Part shown: in pieces, positions 1 through 10,199 of the stretch
Layout: each line of letters starts with the position of its first letter
Position numbering within the stretch: position 1 is the first letter of the stretch
Source: Chara braunii
Lineage: Eukaryota; Streptophyta; Charophyceae; Charales; Characeae
Direction of reading: 5' to 3'
DNA: 40,652 bases
Assembly: GCA_003427395.1 (NCBI GenBank)
Contig: BFEA01000150.1
Location: 122,983 to 163,634 of the forward strand
The notes under the pieces: generated by a model
Told to the model about the DNA's origin: nothing
The model's database searches: none
Seen by the model: the letters and a program-made list of their open reading frames with translations, nothing else
Position numbers and translations under genes: made by a program

Positions 1-86
1 CTGTCTATTGATGGGGAGCGCCATCTGCTGGAAACTGGGTCCAGCGTAAATACACGGTGGTTAAACCACCAGTTCTTCCTATAGTC

Positions 87-106
87 GCGTAGCGTTAACG
101 CTACGC
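87..106. repeat. Perfect 20-bp palindrome
   Basis: GCGTAGCGTTAACGCTACGC is its own reverse complement. Just upstream, 56-70 is a 15-bp odd palindrome (GGTGGTT-A-AACCACC). Both could form cruciforms or be dimer-binding sites; no function is assigned. Confidence 0.7.
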
Positions 107-488
107 AATTTTAGAAAACGTACGGGCCACTACAAGAGCGTCCAAGTTCATCCAACTAGAAACGTTTCTACTCTATTTTTTTTCTGCGGCCGATAGCTGG
201 GCCAAGTACTGGTGGTTTAACATGGGCAACTCTCAGTGCCAGACCGCCATTGATATAGTTAATTGGCGGTCGATGTTCTGTTTTGGGCCTCCAAAAGCTG
301 CGGCAAGGGGCCCGTGGCTGATACATGGGAAAGGTACTGGTGGTTTCACCACTACAGCCAAAATGCGGCGTTTATTCGGATTTTGAAAAGAGAAAACTCG
401 TGTATTCCAATAAAAATACTTTTTTTTTTTTTTTGGAGGTCAGTGCCTGCCCTTCTGCTCCCCGCCATTGACATGCTGCATGCTGCAG

Positions 489-506
489 TTCTCTCTTTCT
501 CTCTCC

Positions 507-604
<98 letters not shown>

Positions 605-738
605 TTCTCTCTCTCTCTCTCTTTCTTTCTCGCTGTCGCTTACGCACACACACACACACACATATACACTCACACACCCACACACCCACATACACACCCA
701 CACCCACATACACGCACGCACACGCACACACGCTCTAC

Positions 739-788
<50 letters not shown>

Positions 789-820
789 CACACACACACT
801 TACATACACACGCACATACA
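489..820. repeat. CT then CA microsatellite tract
   Basis: About 145 bp of near-pure CT (489-636) passes into CA-rich sequence (643-820) broken by a short CT block near 740-758. Long Leu/Ser and Thr/His frames on both strands come from this tract and are not genes. Confidence 0.95.
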
Positions 821-869
821 TTCTCCTGTCTATTGATGCGGAGCACCACCTGTTGGAAACTGGGTCCAG

Positions 870-1080
870 AATCCCATGAACATCGTGAATAAAGCACCAA
901 CCGGGACCGCACACACATTTTTTTCAAGTTATATATAGCGAACATGACAAAATATACATATAGCATAATCACTACCTTACCCTTCCCGAACCACATAAAC
1001 AAACGAACTAGAGGCTGTGCACCCGTGCCCTCACGGTAAGTCAATTTATATATATTAAGGATTAATACATATATAAGTCC
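870..1080. other. Unclassified sequence
   Basis: AT-rich sequence between the 825-bp unit and the 180-bp array. No frame, repeat or RNA motif was recognised. Confidence 0.4.
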
Positions 1081-1745
1081 GTCGAGTTTGAAGATTTTTA
1101 AGGGTATAAGTAAATTTTGGGGAATTTACTAAAATTTCGACAGTGTTTCGCCTCCCTCCGTTGGGATGGGGTTCGGGCGAAGCCCTCAAACAGCGCTGCC
1201 GACGGGGGAGTATCAAAAGGAATAATGAAAAAAAAAAGAAAATTGATTTAACTTGATTTTTAAATATTTTTGATTATTAATCAACAAAAATTTAAATTAA
1301 AAGGGCAATTTCGAAAACTTTCGACATTAGTTTTCCTTCCCCCCCTCTTAGGATGGGTTCGGAAAAAAGTCCCTCAAATAGGTAAAGTAGATATGAAGTG
1401 CATTGAAGTCAAACAAATGCCCGTACGCAATTTTTAATATTTATTTCAATTTTTACCGATTTTAAAAATCCAAAGTAAAATAATTCACAAGAAATTTTTG
1501 GCAGCAATTTCCCTCCCCCCGTTGAGATGGGGTTCGTGAGATTTTCCCTTGATTAAGAAAGAGAAAAGAAAAAAAGAAAAATAAACAAAGTCGAAATCTC
1601 GGCCGCTTGAATTTTTACTGATTTTTATTATTTTAATTTAATTTTTAATTATTTAATGGAGCCAAATTTCTCCAATTAATTTTCACAATTTTGCGGGATA
1701 TATTTAACGAAAAATAATCTGCAACAAAGGCGGAGGCTAGAAGCT
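1080..1745. repeat. Degenerate tandem repeat, about 180 bp, three copies
   Basis: The phrase CCTCC-CCGTTGGGATGGGGTTCG recurs in changed form near 1151, 1338 and 1512, each time preceded by an AATTT-rich stretch with a TTTCGACA or TTTGGCAG phrase. Divergence between copies is high. Leader-type repeats like these occur near LTR ends elsewhere in the window (6540-7105). Confidence 0.5.
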
Positions 1746-1867
1746 ATGGTTTCCCTCTATTTACCCGCTTCTATATAAATTGGGGTTAGGACTTACCCTA
1801 ATTAGGGTTTCCCCTAATTAGCGTTTTGAGTGTTGCGCACAACCGCACGCACACCGCAAAGCCCCGT

Positions 1868-2290
1868 TGTCGAGCGCATCGGTCCGGCACCACACCAGGG
1901 CAGCGCGGGACCCTCCCGTCCGCGTCACGCAGGAGTTGATTTAAATCCTTCGTCACAAATAATACATGTGGAGCTTCCTTAAGCCGCTCCGGCCGAGTGC
2001 GCCAGCCTTACCTCTCGCGAGCCCCTACGACAGGATAGGGCATGCGCGAGGCACGACTTACCTACACCTTTCGGGAGCTGTCACCTCCCTTCGGTGGGCG
2101 TATCCCCGACAAGCTACCAGTCCACAATACGAAAGTTAATCGGTTGCAATCGCAGAGGTGGACCAGCCGAGGCCGTTTCTCATTCGCTGTAGCATAGGGG
2201 GTACGTGCGGTAATACGCCTCCGTCGGACCCGCACGCGAACCGTCATCTTGGGGGGCTGAAATCCCAAGCCCGATTTGACGTCGGTCGAC
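1868..2290 (-). mobile_element. Partial family A LTR-like fragment
   Basis: Starting at TGTCGAGCGCATCG the order of conserved phrases matches the copy at 37884 onward: GACAGGATAGG, the CACC-TCCCTTCGG-GGGCGTATCCC block, a GCAGAGGT-GA-CAGCCGAGG block, and GGTCGACTAGGA. It is read on the minus strand, with its 3' LTR end (CTCGACA) at 1868. Only about 420 bp is recognisable and divergence is large, so it may belong to a sister family. The flank beyond 1868 does not show the primer site seen at 20931. Confidence 0.55.
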
Positions 2291-3489
2291 TAGGACACAT
2301 CCCACACACCACGCGCACACCACTCTAACAACCACAAGATAACAACACACACACATGCACGAAACGACACAACATAAACAACGCGACAACGCTCCTAGCC
2401 CCTCGGTAGCCAACCCATAACTTTCCATGCGGAAATCGAATAGGCGTTGCGCGCAAGACTCAGTATAAAACCGCGCGGACGCAGGGCTAACTCATATCGA
2501 CTCGCGATGCAAACGTGCGCAAGCAGTCGCAATGAAGGCGTACTATGTGGTACCCATACTTACACGGTCCCCGCTAATCGCGAGGGTCGCGTTCGACACT
2601 CAAGTGTCGGCTGACACGTGCCTTGAGGGTTAATCTCTTGACGCTGGACAACCGCGATGCGCGGTTGAAGACCACACCCTCTTCTGCACCCTGTGCAGAG
2701 GGGTTGAGTAGACAACTTTAAGCTGTCGTGGCGGTCGAACATCAAGGGTCCCAAATCTGGTTAACCCTTGCATACGATCACTGTAAGTCGCGCACATACC
2801 CGAGGCACTTATAGATATATAAGGGTAAACTATATAGGACGATCACTTCTCACAGTCACAGTGAGGCTTCTCTCAGCCATATATGTACGAAATCGCAGGC
2901 AATCACACCTAGAGTCCGAACCACAACCATACCTGCAATCACATCAACGAGTCAAATCAACAACCCACGCGCTACACGGAGTCAACCCCAACCACCTTCG
3001 ACACTCATACCCCTCGCTTTAGCCATGCAAGCCCCAAACCTTCTGTCCAACCAACCTTAATTAAAATACTCAGTACCTTTGTTAAATGGCCATTCAATAA
3101 AAGCCCGGGTGAAACCTTAATGAAACAACGAAATCACCATGGCTAAAGCCTTTTAGGTTGAGTGTGGAGGGTGAGTTGAAATTGAGTCGTAGACCGACGA
3201 ATCGGCAACCGACCTGTTATCTGTGATAACAGAAGATGATTCTCAATGAATCCGGCTGAATCTGGTCCTGATTTTGAATCAGACACCCCAAAGGACCTGT
3301 AACACAAGATAGGTCAAATGCCCAAGCTAAATCATCAGCATATGGGGGATAAACCTCCATAGCACATTCTCACCCCAAGCTACCTGTCAACTAAGTCCAA
3401 ACCTACCTCTAAGCCAGTGCTCAAAGCAAAGGTAGACTAATGGCAGAATCTTCCTTATTCTGGGTGGATCGCAAGAATCGCCACCTGTC
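2291..3489. other. Unclassified sequence
   Basis: No frame resembles a known protein and no clear repeat was found. A CA-rich patch lies at 2300-2360. Short frames at 2560-2754 (minus) and 2768-3022 (plus) have no recognisable domain and are taken as chance. Confidence 0.4.
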
Positions 3490-4200
3490 AAAATATAATC
3501 TATCTCCTTTAAATTAGAAAAATTTCGGCAGCACTTCTCGTAGGGAAAGTGCCTTTCCAGAATTCATATAAGTCCACGTATGAAATTAGAAATAACTTCT
3601 AACTCTGGAAAGTCAAGATTTGTCCAACTCCCTCAATTGGTAGAAATTTGGGCAGCATTCTCTTTAGAAAGGGAGATTTCTCAGATTTATACTAAGTTAG
3701 ATATGAAGGCAGAAATAATCTCTAACTCTGGAAAGTCAAGTTCTGTCTAACTCCCTGAATCAGTAGAAATTTGGGCAGCAGTCCCTTTAGAAAGGGAGGC
3801 TTTCCAGATTTATACTAAGTCAGATATGAACTCGAACAACAACTCGAGCTCAACTTTAGACATAATTTAACTAACTCCTTAATTTTTGTAGAAATTTCGG
3901 CAACACTTCCTCTAGAAAAATGCTATTCCAAAATTTATACAAGGTTAAGTTCAGAACTTGAGAATAACTTTGACTTCTCAAAGTCCAATTTTGTCTAACT
4001 CCCTGAATTAGTAAAAATTTGGGCAGCACTTCCTTTAGAAAAGAAGACTTTCCAGATTCTTACTAAGCCAGATATATGGAAAAGACAAGTTGAACTCTGA
4101 CAAGTCAAAAGTTGACTGACTCCTTGGATTTTGTAGAAATTTCGGCAGCGCTTCCCGTAGGAAAAGTAGCTTGTCAAGATTTACACAAAGCCAAGTATAA
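3490..4200. repeat. 123-bp tandem repeat, six copies
   Basis: The phrase AGAAATTTSGGCAGCA recurs near 3526, 3650, 3773, 3898, 4020 and 4143, giving a period of 122-125 bp. Each copy also carries a CCTTTAGAAA-GGGA-type block, a CCAGATTTATAC phrase and CTCTGGAAAGTCAAG. Copies are visibly diverged, so this is an old array. It directly precedes the hairpin array. Confidence 0.85.
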
Positions 4201-4212
4201 GAAAAGATCTCA

Positions 4213-4312
4213 GAAAATGCAAGAATTGACCTAAGTAAAAAAAATTATTACAAAAAATGCAGGAATTGACCTAAGTAAAAAAAATTATTACAGAAAATGC
4301 AGGAATTGACAC
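4213..4312. repeat. 42-bp tandem repeat, three copies
   Basis: AAAATGCAGGAATTGAC followed by CTAAGTAAAAAAAATTATTACA recurs with a 42-bp period and almost no divergence, so this is a recent expansion at the end of the 123-bp array. Confidence 0.85.
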
Positions 4313-4507
4313 TAACTCCTACGGCTCTAGCACGTGCCGAGCAACTAAAGCAATTACCTATAATACTAAAACCTAAACAAACTAATCATCTCATCCAGTC
4401 ACATGCAAACCAAACCACGAATATAAGTACTCTCACCATCCCAAGTTCATTCAATATAGATAGTTCATGAATCTTCAAGTCCTTGAATCCTTATACCCAT
4501 CTTACAG

Positions 4508-5200
4508 AAGACATAGAGTTGGACCATTCGCCATGGAAACAATGCCCAACTTGTCTTTATGATATACACGAACAGGTTGCACAACTACTTCTCTCTTCTT
4601 TTAGGCATATGACTAGGCTATTCGCCATGGAAACAATGCCTAGTCGCCCTGAGCTGTTTAATATCCAAAATTTTAGTATTTCTCTGACTTTGTTCTTAAA
4701 AGAAAAGGCAAATATGGGCAGGGGACTGAACCATTCACAGTAGAAACAATGTTCAGCTTGCCCAAACTATTTCCATTTATGCTTTGTATTTTCTTTTTTC
4801 TCTTCTTAATGATATGGCTTAACGCTGGACCATTCAAAGTAGAAACAATGCCCAGCTGCCAGTTCACATGCAAATGTACATAAAGTACTTTCCTTTATAC
4901 TCTGTTTAATTTATGTGCGTGGTTTTCAGACTAAACCATTCACCATGGAAACAATGCTTAGCCTTAGACCAAAAATTTTCCCTCAGAATAAGCAAGAATT
5001 TAAACCCCTTCAATCAGGCAAACCCTCAGAGTTAACAAGAGTAAACAGGCCATTCACAGTAGGAACAATGTCTGGTCCTCCAGAAAACAACTAGATAAAC
5101 ATAGCAGTCAGGCCATTCACAGTAGAAACAATGTCTGGTCCTTCAGAAAACAGCCAAATAAACATACCTCTAAGTCATTCACAGTAGAAACAATGCTCGG
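4508..5200 (+). repeat. Array of eight hairpins with a conserved 20-nt core and covarying stems
   Basis: A 20-nt core of the form CATTCRCMRTRGRAACAATG occurs at 4525, 4619, 4732, 4831, 4937, 5051, 5114 and 5176. Its ends (CATT/AATG) can pair. Outside it, different sequences pair in different copies: AGTTGG/CCAACT plus an outer AAGACA/TGTCTT (copy 1), GACTAGGC/GCCTAGTC (copy 2), CTGAAC/GTTCAG plus an outer TGGGCA/TGCCCA (copy 3), GCTGG/CCAGC (copy 4), CTAA/TTAG (copy 5), CAG/CTG (copies 6 and 7). Copy 8 is degenerate. Spacers are unrelated and of unequal length (core-to-core 62-114 nt). Either strand could be the transcribed one; plus is chosen only for description. No known ncRNA family was recognised. 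Confidence 0.8.
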
Positions 5201-5655
5201 GTTTTGGTTGACCCTTCCAAACGCATGCAAAACTGCCTTCCTCCCACCTTCCCCCAGTTTATCCCTTTGTCTGCTTTCAACCAAAACAAAGAAAAAACTT
5301 AGGCTTCACTCTCACACGTTCCTTCCATTCAGTCTGATTGGGTCCTCAAGAGAAAGCAAAAACCATAGGGACAACCTCATGCATACAACAGTCATACTGC
5401 AAGGGGGATAAACAAACATGGGTGGTTGTAGGCTGTACAGATGGAAGTGGTTTACCTGACGATTCCCTGCATTCAGAACTCCTCCTGAGTCCTGGCAGAG
5501 CTCCCGCAATCGGTGGGTGGACTCCCCACAGAGTCTTGACGCGGACCTACGGGTTGCAATCCCGCCTGCCGCCTTCCTCTCAGGACCAAATAGACTAGAC
5601 TTAGAGAAAGAAGGGTAGATAGAGAAAGTTTTTGAGACTCTAAGATCCAAGGATG
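5201..5655. other. Unclassified sequence
   Basis: No gene or repeat was recognised. A T-arm-like hairpin (CGGG-TTGCAAT-CCCG) is seen at about 5548-5563 but has no tRNA context. Confidence 0.35.
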
Positions 5656-5735
5656 GTGCTAATCGCCAGCCGGCCTCGATCCCCGTACCCTCGTGTTACA
5701 GTCCAAACGTCGTAACCTATAGGGCTAAGCCCAAG
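5656..5735 (-). repeat. tRNA-like segment, possibly a tRNA-derived SINE head
   Basis: On the minus strand an A-box-like phrase (TTAGCCCTATAGGTTA) is followed by an anticodon-loop-like GGACTGTAACA (GTA would be Tyr) and by GATCGAGGC, which fits the RNA polymerase III B-box form GWTCRANNC. Spacing is tRNA-like. The T stem pairs poorly and the acceptor stem does not close, so this is not a functional tRNA gene. A decayed pseudogene or a SINE head fits better; no SINE tail was found. Confidence 0.35.
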
Positions 5736-6539
5736 CCTGAGACAAGCAAGCGTGGATTCCTATATGACGAGGTACCGCGCGGCGACCAGGCCTGGGAAGA
5801 ACAGCCTAAGCCTCCCTTTTTCTGCCTACGACCGGCGTACCGTGGCTGGGCACCCGCGCCGGCTTACCTGGACCACGCCACAATTACCCCGTACGCCATC
5901 CTATGCCGCCCCGCTCACTGCACAAGGCCGCACCGTCGTTGTCGATGTCGTCCTCCTCGCATGCGCACTTATCTCAGTTTGACGTACCAACCATTCAATC
6001 AGAAGTAATTAAAAATAAAAATAAAGATAAAAATAGAGATGAACTGACCGGCGTCCGTGTCGGCTTCATAATCAACGATAGAAACGGGATCACGCGCGCC
6101 TTAAACCTGCGCGCCCACACACTCTCTATCCTAGTCAACCATCCAGTCAACGTAAGTCACAGACGTAGCCGCGCCTAGCCCGGTATACTTAAACTTTAAG
6201 CCAAAACTACTTTTTGTCACTCGCAAAAACCAGGGCGGATACCCTCATAAGGGTATTCGCGCCGACACCGCTCGACGCCAGAAAAATTTTTTTAGCTTTT
6301 CCTATGTTTAGAAGAGAAACTTATCGGATTACATTTTTAAATTTCTTTTTCTTTTAATTTAAACAAAATTACAAAGGAATTCAATTTTTCCTTGATTTTC
6401 CTTCGTCCCTATCTATCTGTTGGTGCCCGCCGTTTGCCCAAACGAAGTCCGTTTTCCCCGACTAGGGTCCCAAAATGTCTGGAAAAATACAAGGACCAAC
6501 TTTGGTCCGTCGGGGTTCCCCTAATTCCGCTTCTTTTCT
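5736..6539. other. Unclassified sequence with an LTR-like phrase
   Basis: The phrase ATACCCTCATAAGGGTAT at 6239-6256 resembles the inverted ATACCCT..AGGGTAT motif near the start of repeat family B (15488, 24298). No other similarity to family B was found nearby. The frames at 5752-5982 and 5903-6178 are not recognisable. Confidence 0.3.
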
Positions 6540-7105
6540 TCACAATAAAAATAAAAGGAAACTCGTGATCTTCGGAAGTTTCAATTAAAAAAATATAAAA
6601 AATTTGATATTTTTTTTTCTAGCCGTTCGAATTTTTCAAAAAACGTCTCAAAACGGTCGCCTCGACGAGAGGACGAACTTTGCTCGCAGTGCGCCTCGCG
6701 CGAAAGCGCACGGATCGGGAGATATTAAAAAAAAAGGAATTAGAAATACAAACTCATAATTTTCGGGATTTTTAATTAGAAAAAATACAAAAAATTTCAT
6801 ATCTCTTTTTCTAACCCTTAGAGTTTTTCCAAAAACGTCTCAAAACGTTTGCCTCGACGAGAGGACGAACTTTGCTCCCAGTGCGGCTTGCCCGAAAGCG
6901 CACGGATCAGGAGATATTGAAAAAAAACGAATAAGAAATATAAACTCATAATTTTTGGGATTTTTAATTAAAAAAAATACCAAAAATTCCATATCTCTTT
7001 TTCTAGCCCTTAGAATTTTCCAAAAACGTCTCAAAACGTTCGCCTCGAGGAGAGGACGAACTTCGCGCGAAAGCGCACGGATCGGGAGATATCGAGAAAA
7101 AACTA
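6540..7105 (-). repeat. 191-bp tandem repeat, three copies, in an LTR-element leader
   Basis: ACGTCTCAAAACG recurs near 6644, 6834 and 7027. Each copy continues through a GCCTCGA-GAGAGGACGAACTT block, a GAAAGCGCACGGATCGGGAGATAT block and an A-rich half. The array lies just inside the minus-strand primer-binding site at 7202-7219, so it would be untranslated leader of that element. Confidence 0.8.
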
Positions 7106-7201
7106 ATTAAATACACAAAAGGAAATGATAAACAATTAAACTAATCAGCCCACGCACCCCTGTTGATTGGGGAAGGCCGCGGCCTTGGGGGTGCAATCCT
7201 C

Positions 7202-7219
7202 TCCCCGGGAACGGCGCCA
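7202..7219 (-). promoter_or_regulatory. Primer-binding site, tRNA-Asp type
   Basis: Read on the minus strand, TGGCGCCGTTCCCGGGGA matches the complement of the plant tRNA-Asp 3' end at 17 of 18 positions. It sits one base inside an LTR end (minus-strand ...CAACA at 7221), the expected place for priming reverse transcription of a Gypsy-type element. Confidence 0.7.
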
Positions 7220-7220
7220 A

Positions 7221-7600
7221 TGTTGTGAGGAAACCAGGGGAGGGGCTTCTACCGTTCGCTGAAGCCAAGGGCTACGGCGCCTGTCACTCGCCGCGCCCGC
7301 TTCTGAGGTCCTCAGCGACTAGCAGGGTTACTTTTGTGATCCGCCTGTCACAGCGTCCACTCATTAGAGAACTTTAAACCATGATCGGGGATGTGGAAAT
7401 ATAACTAAACATTTCCCTCAAATAAGGTATCCCTTTTCCTCAGGCAGACTCGGAACCCAGGCTCAGTATGGTTCGAAGTGTTTCGTCGTTTCGTCCCAGA
7501 CCAGTCGCTTGCCACAAAGAAATAAAAAAAAGAGAAAAGTAAATATATAAAAAAAAGGATAAGATAATAATTTATAAAGTCAGATAAGAGAAACATTAAT
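7221..7600 (-). mobile_element. LTR end (3' part of a 5' LTR) of a minus-strand element
   Basis: The plus strand begins TGTTGTGAGGAAACC at 7221, so the minus-strand LTR ends ...CAACA next to the primer site. A minus-strand TATAAA lies near 7572, a plausible LTR promoter about 350 nt from the LTR end. The outer LTR boundary was not found, so 7600 is arbitrary. No second LTR or minus-strand gag was seen to the left, so the element is truncated or non-autonomous. Confidence 0.5.
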
Positions 7601-7739
7601 TGCCCAGAGTAGATTATTGACCAATCAAATTATGGAACATTTGAGGAAAAGATGTCAGAGCTCCGATCACGAGGTCTAAACTTCTAGGCCGTTAGGGGAC
7701 CGAGCTTTAGACCCTGCAGTTCTCCCTCCATACTCGGGT

Positions 7740-8029
7740 TGACTTTTCCCGGCCCTTTCTCCCTGTCTCCGTGCTTTCTCTCTCACTCTCGTCACGCGCA
7801 GAATCTCTCCCCCTCATCCTTTGCATGCACAGTCTCTCTCCCTCTCATCCTTTGTGTGCACAGACTCTCTCTCTCTCAACCTTCGTGGACACAGACTCGT
7901 TTCCTCGCTTTTTGCGAGGAAATAATTATTCGTTCATTAGTGACAAGGCTGGACACTCATGAGCAAGAGTAGATTCTCCCTAGTGAACGAAGATATCCGT
8001 TTGTTCGCTCCCAACCTTGCTGATCTGTC
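7740..8029. other. CT-rich unique sequence
   Basis: Short repeats of a CTTTGCATGCACA/GTCTCTCTCCCTC phrase (7810-7875) make this region CT-rich. No gene was recognised. Confidence 0.4.
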
Positions 8030-8079
8030 CATTTGCGTCTATGGATGCTCACTCATTCGCGAGAGCGGCGGATCAGATC

Positions 8080-8494
8080 ATCAACGGGCATGGCTGACCT
8101 TTGATATGATCATCAGCAAAAACGACTGTTTGCCTTTTCGAGAAAATGGTTGATCTGATCCTCAACAATTACAACTGTATGCTTGCTTGAGAAGTTGGTT
8201 GGTCTGATCGTCAGCAATATTGACTGTTTGCTCGCTCAAGAGATTGGTTGACTTGATTATCAGCTATAATGGTTGTTTGCTTGTTCAAGGGATTGACTGA
8301 TCTGATCATCAGCTATAATGGTTGTTTGCTCGTTCAAGGGATTGGTTGATCTGATCATCGGCTGTAATGGCTGTTTACTTGTCCGAGAGATTGTCTGGTC
8401 CAATCATTAGCCATAATGACTGTTCGCTTGTCCAATTACCACTCTCTCTCTTCTCTCTCTCTCTCTCTCTCATTGTTCTCTCTGTTTGTGCTGC

Positions 8495-8566
<72 letters not shown>

Positions 8567-8610
8567 NTTCGCTTGTCCAAGGGATTGGCTGATCTGATCA
8601 TCAGCAATGT
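8080..8610. repeat. 60-bp tandem repeat interrupted by a CT microsatellite
   Basis: Units of the type GGTTGATCTGATCATCAGC, then TATAATGGYTGTTTGCT, then CGTTCAAGGGATT recur about every 60 bp from 8080 to 8436. The array breaks at a CT tract (8441-8566) and resumes at 8568-8610 with the same phrase (CGCTTGTCCAAGGGATTGG), then runs into an AAT microsatellite. Confidence 0.8.
8441..8566. repeat. CT microsatellite ending at a single-n join
   Basis: Near-pure CT with one non-repetitive island (TGTTTGTGCTGCATG, near 8481). The n at 8567 marks an unresolved join, so the true length is unknown. Confidence 0.95.
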
Positions 8611-8611
8611 G

Positions 8612-8658
<47 letters not shown>
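8612..8658. repeat. AAT microsatellite
   Basis: About 15 uninterrupted AAT units directly follow the last 60-bp repeat copy. Confidence 0.95.
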
Positions 8659-8659
<1 letters not shown>

Positions 8660-8689
8660 TCAAGAGACAGACACTTGTCACTCTTTTCT

Positions 8690-8744
8690 CTTTCCTCCCT
8701 CTCTCTCTCACTCATTGCCACACTTTCCATTACCACTCTCTCTC

Positions 8745-8786
<42 letters not shown>

Positions 8787-8897
8787 TTCTTTCTGTTGTG
8801 CTGTCAGTTCCCCCCTCTTTCTCTCTCTGATGCGATGCCAACTCCCCTCTCTCTCTATCTCTCTGCAGTCTCCCTCTCTCACTACAGTCCCTCTCTC

Positions 8898-8952
<55 letters not shown>

Positions 8953-9050
8953 CTCTCTCACATTCTCTCATACACGCACACACACGCTCTCACTGTACAC
9001 TCTCTTTCTCTTTGTTTCGCTGTCTCTCATTCTCTTCACGCCACCCCTCT
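8690..9050. repeat. CT-rich microsatellite block
   Basis: Several CT runs separated by short islands. The start (CCATTACCACTCTCTCTC at 8729) repeats the junction seen at 8431, showing that the CT tract and its flank were duplicated. Confidence 0.9.
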
Positions 9051-9884
9051 CTCTATGCGCTATGTGGCCGCTTCGGCCGTCCCATTATACAAGAGGATGA
9101 GAAAGTTGCAGATTAGAGAGAAAAAGGCTTGCTTGGTGTTCACATAACAATTGTACCTTTCCTACTGAACGTAGCCGCAATTATAGTTTCATACATTCTG
9201 GAAGTTGGCCGCGACCACTGTGACAGTGCCCATTTGCCTTCCATTGTACTAACCTGCTCAGCTCTTGACCTTCAACCATTTTTCATATGTTTCCAATCAA
9301 AATGCATAGGTAACACTGATGTTCTTTCAAGGCAGACAAGACTATTGCAGCTTATCGGGTGCTGCTGTTAAGGACCGTAAAAAAAAGGGGAAAAAAAAAA
9401 CCATAAAAATAAAATTAAATTAAAAAAAAAGAAGATAAACGAAGCATTGTCCCTCTTCACCACTTCACCGGGTTTCAGCTATGGGTAGAGGGCAAGCAAA
9501 TCATTGAGCGCGGTAGTGTCGTGACCACCGCTGTCAAGGAACAAGTTTTGAACAGGAGAGTGCAGCAAAGTTGCCACGTCAGCATCTGATAAGGTAATGA
9601 GTCATCTCTTGAACATCGGCGGCGATCATCAAGAGTGTAGCTGACCTCTACCGTCACATGTATTCATTCCATTACAGGTGTGTTGCTCACAACTTCTTGC
9701 TGGTGTCAATGGAAGCTCATTGATTGACGGCGACTGTTCTTGACATTGTTGAGAAGAAGGCTCTAGTCTCCCCAACCAATTTTTCCCCGCCTTCCACCGG
9801 CTCCCTTTTAATCCTTCACCTGGCTCCCCTTTCTCATGCCTCCTTTCCCAATCTTTCCCCGCTTTCTCTAAGACTCGATTACTG
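9051..9884. other. Unclassified sequence
   Basis: No gene or repeat was recognised. The 80-residue frame at 9129-9371 has no recognisable domain. Confidence 0.35.
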
Positions 9885-9895
9885 ATGATAATAAC

Positions 9896-9939
<44 letters not shown>

Positions 9940-9961
9940 TAATAATAATAATAATAATAAT
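9885..9961. repeat. AAT microsatellite
   Basis: About 25 AAT units with two AAC interruptions. It is open on both strands (poly-Ile on the minus strand) and is not coding. Confidence 0.95.
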
Positions 9962-10199
9962 ATGAACGGGTACTCTCTCTATCATTCTCACTAATCGTTT
10001 TCTTTATCCCTGATTTACATCCTCACCAACCTGCGAGCGGAGAGTTGATCTGTCCTGCTGGTATCGATCCATCCTCAGATGAACATGACCACATTTACGA
10101 CCACGTTCATAGAGTTAGAGGTACAGACGCTGCTCTAACACTCTCACTCCCTTACTAACTCTCTTCCCTCTTGCTCTCTCCCTCTCTACCCACAGTCAG

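Larger units (their letters stand above)
1..869. repeat. 825-bp repeat unit bounded by a 44-bp direct repeat
   Basis: The first 44 bases of the window recur at 826-869 with four mismatches, so at least one 825-bp period is present and a further copy may lie left of the window. The unit contains short palindromes (56-70, 87-106), three copies of the phrase TACTGGTGGTTT or close variants (near 206 and 333, weaker near 53), a T run at 421-434 and the CT/CA microsatellites. No coding sequence is supported; the open frames here are microsatellite translations (Leu-Ser and Thr-His repeats). Confidence 0.6.

Noticed and set aside
1-44. CTCF-like motif (GCGCCATCTGCTGG)
   Set aside because: It resembles the animal CTCF core, but it lies in a repeat, the second copy differs at key positions, and other evidence points to a plant-lineage genome.
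372-836. Long frames on both strands (poly Leu-Ser, Arg-Glu, Thr-His)
   Set aside because: They are direct translations of CT/CA microsatellites and are open in several frames at once.
4508-5200. CRISPR-like array (repeats with unique spacers)
   Set aside because: The setting is eukaryotic, spacers are irregular (core-to-core 62-114 nt), the repeat core is only 20 nt, and the flanking stems differ between copies. No cas-like gene is present.
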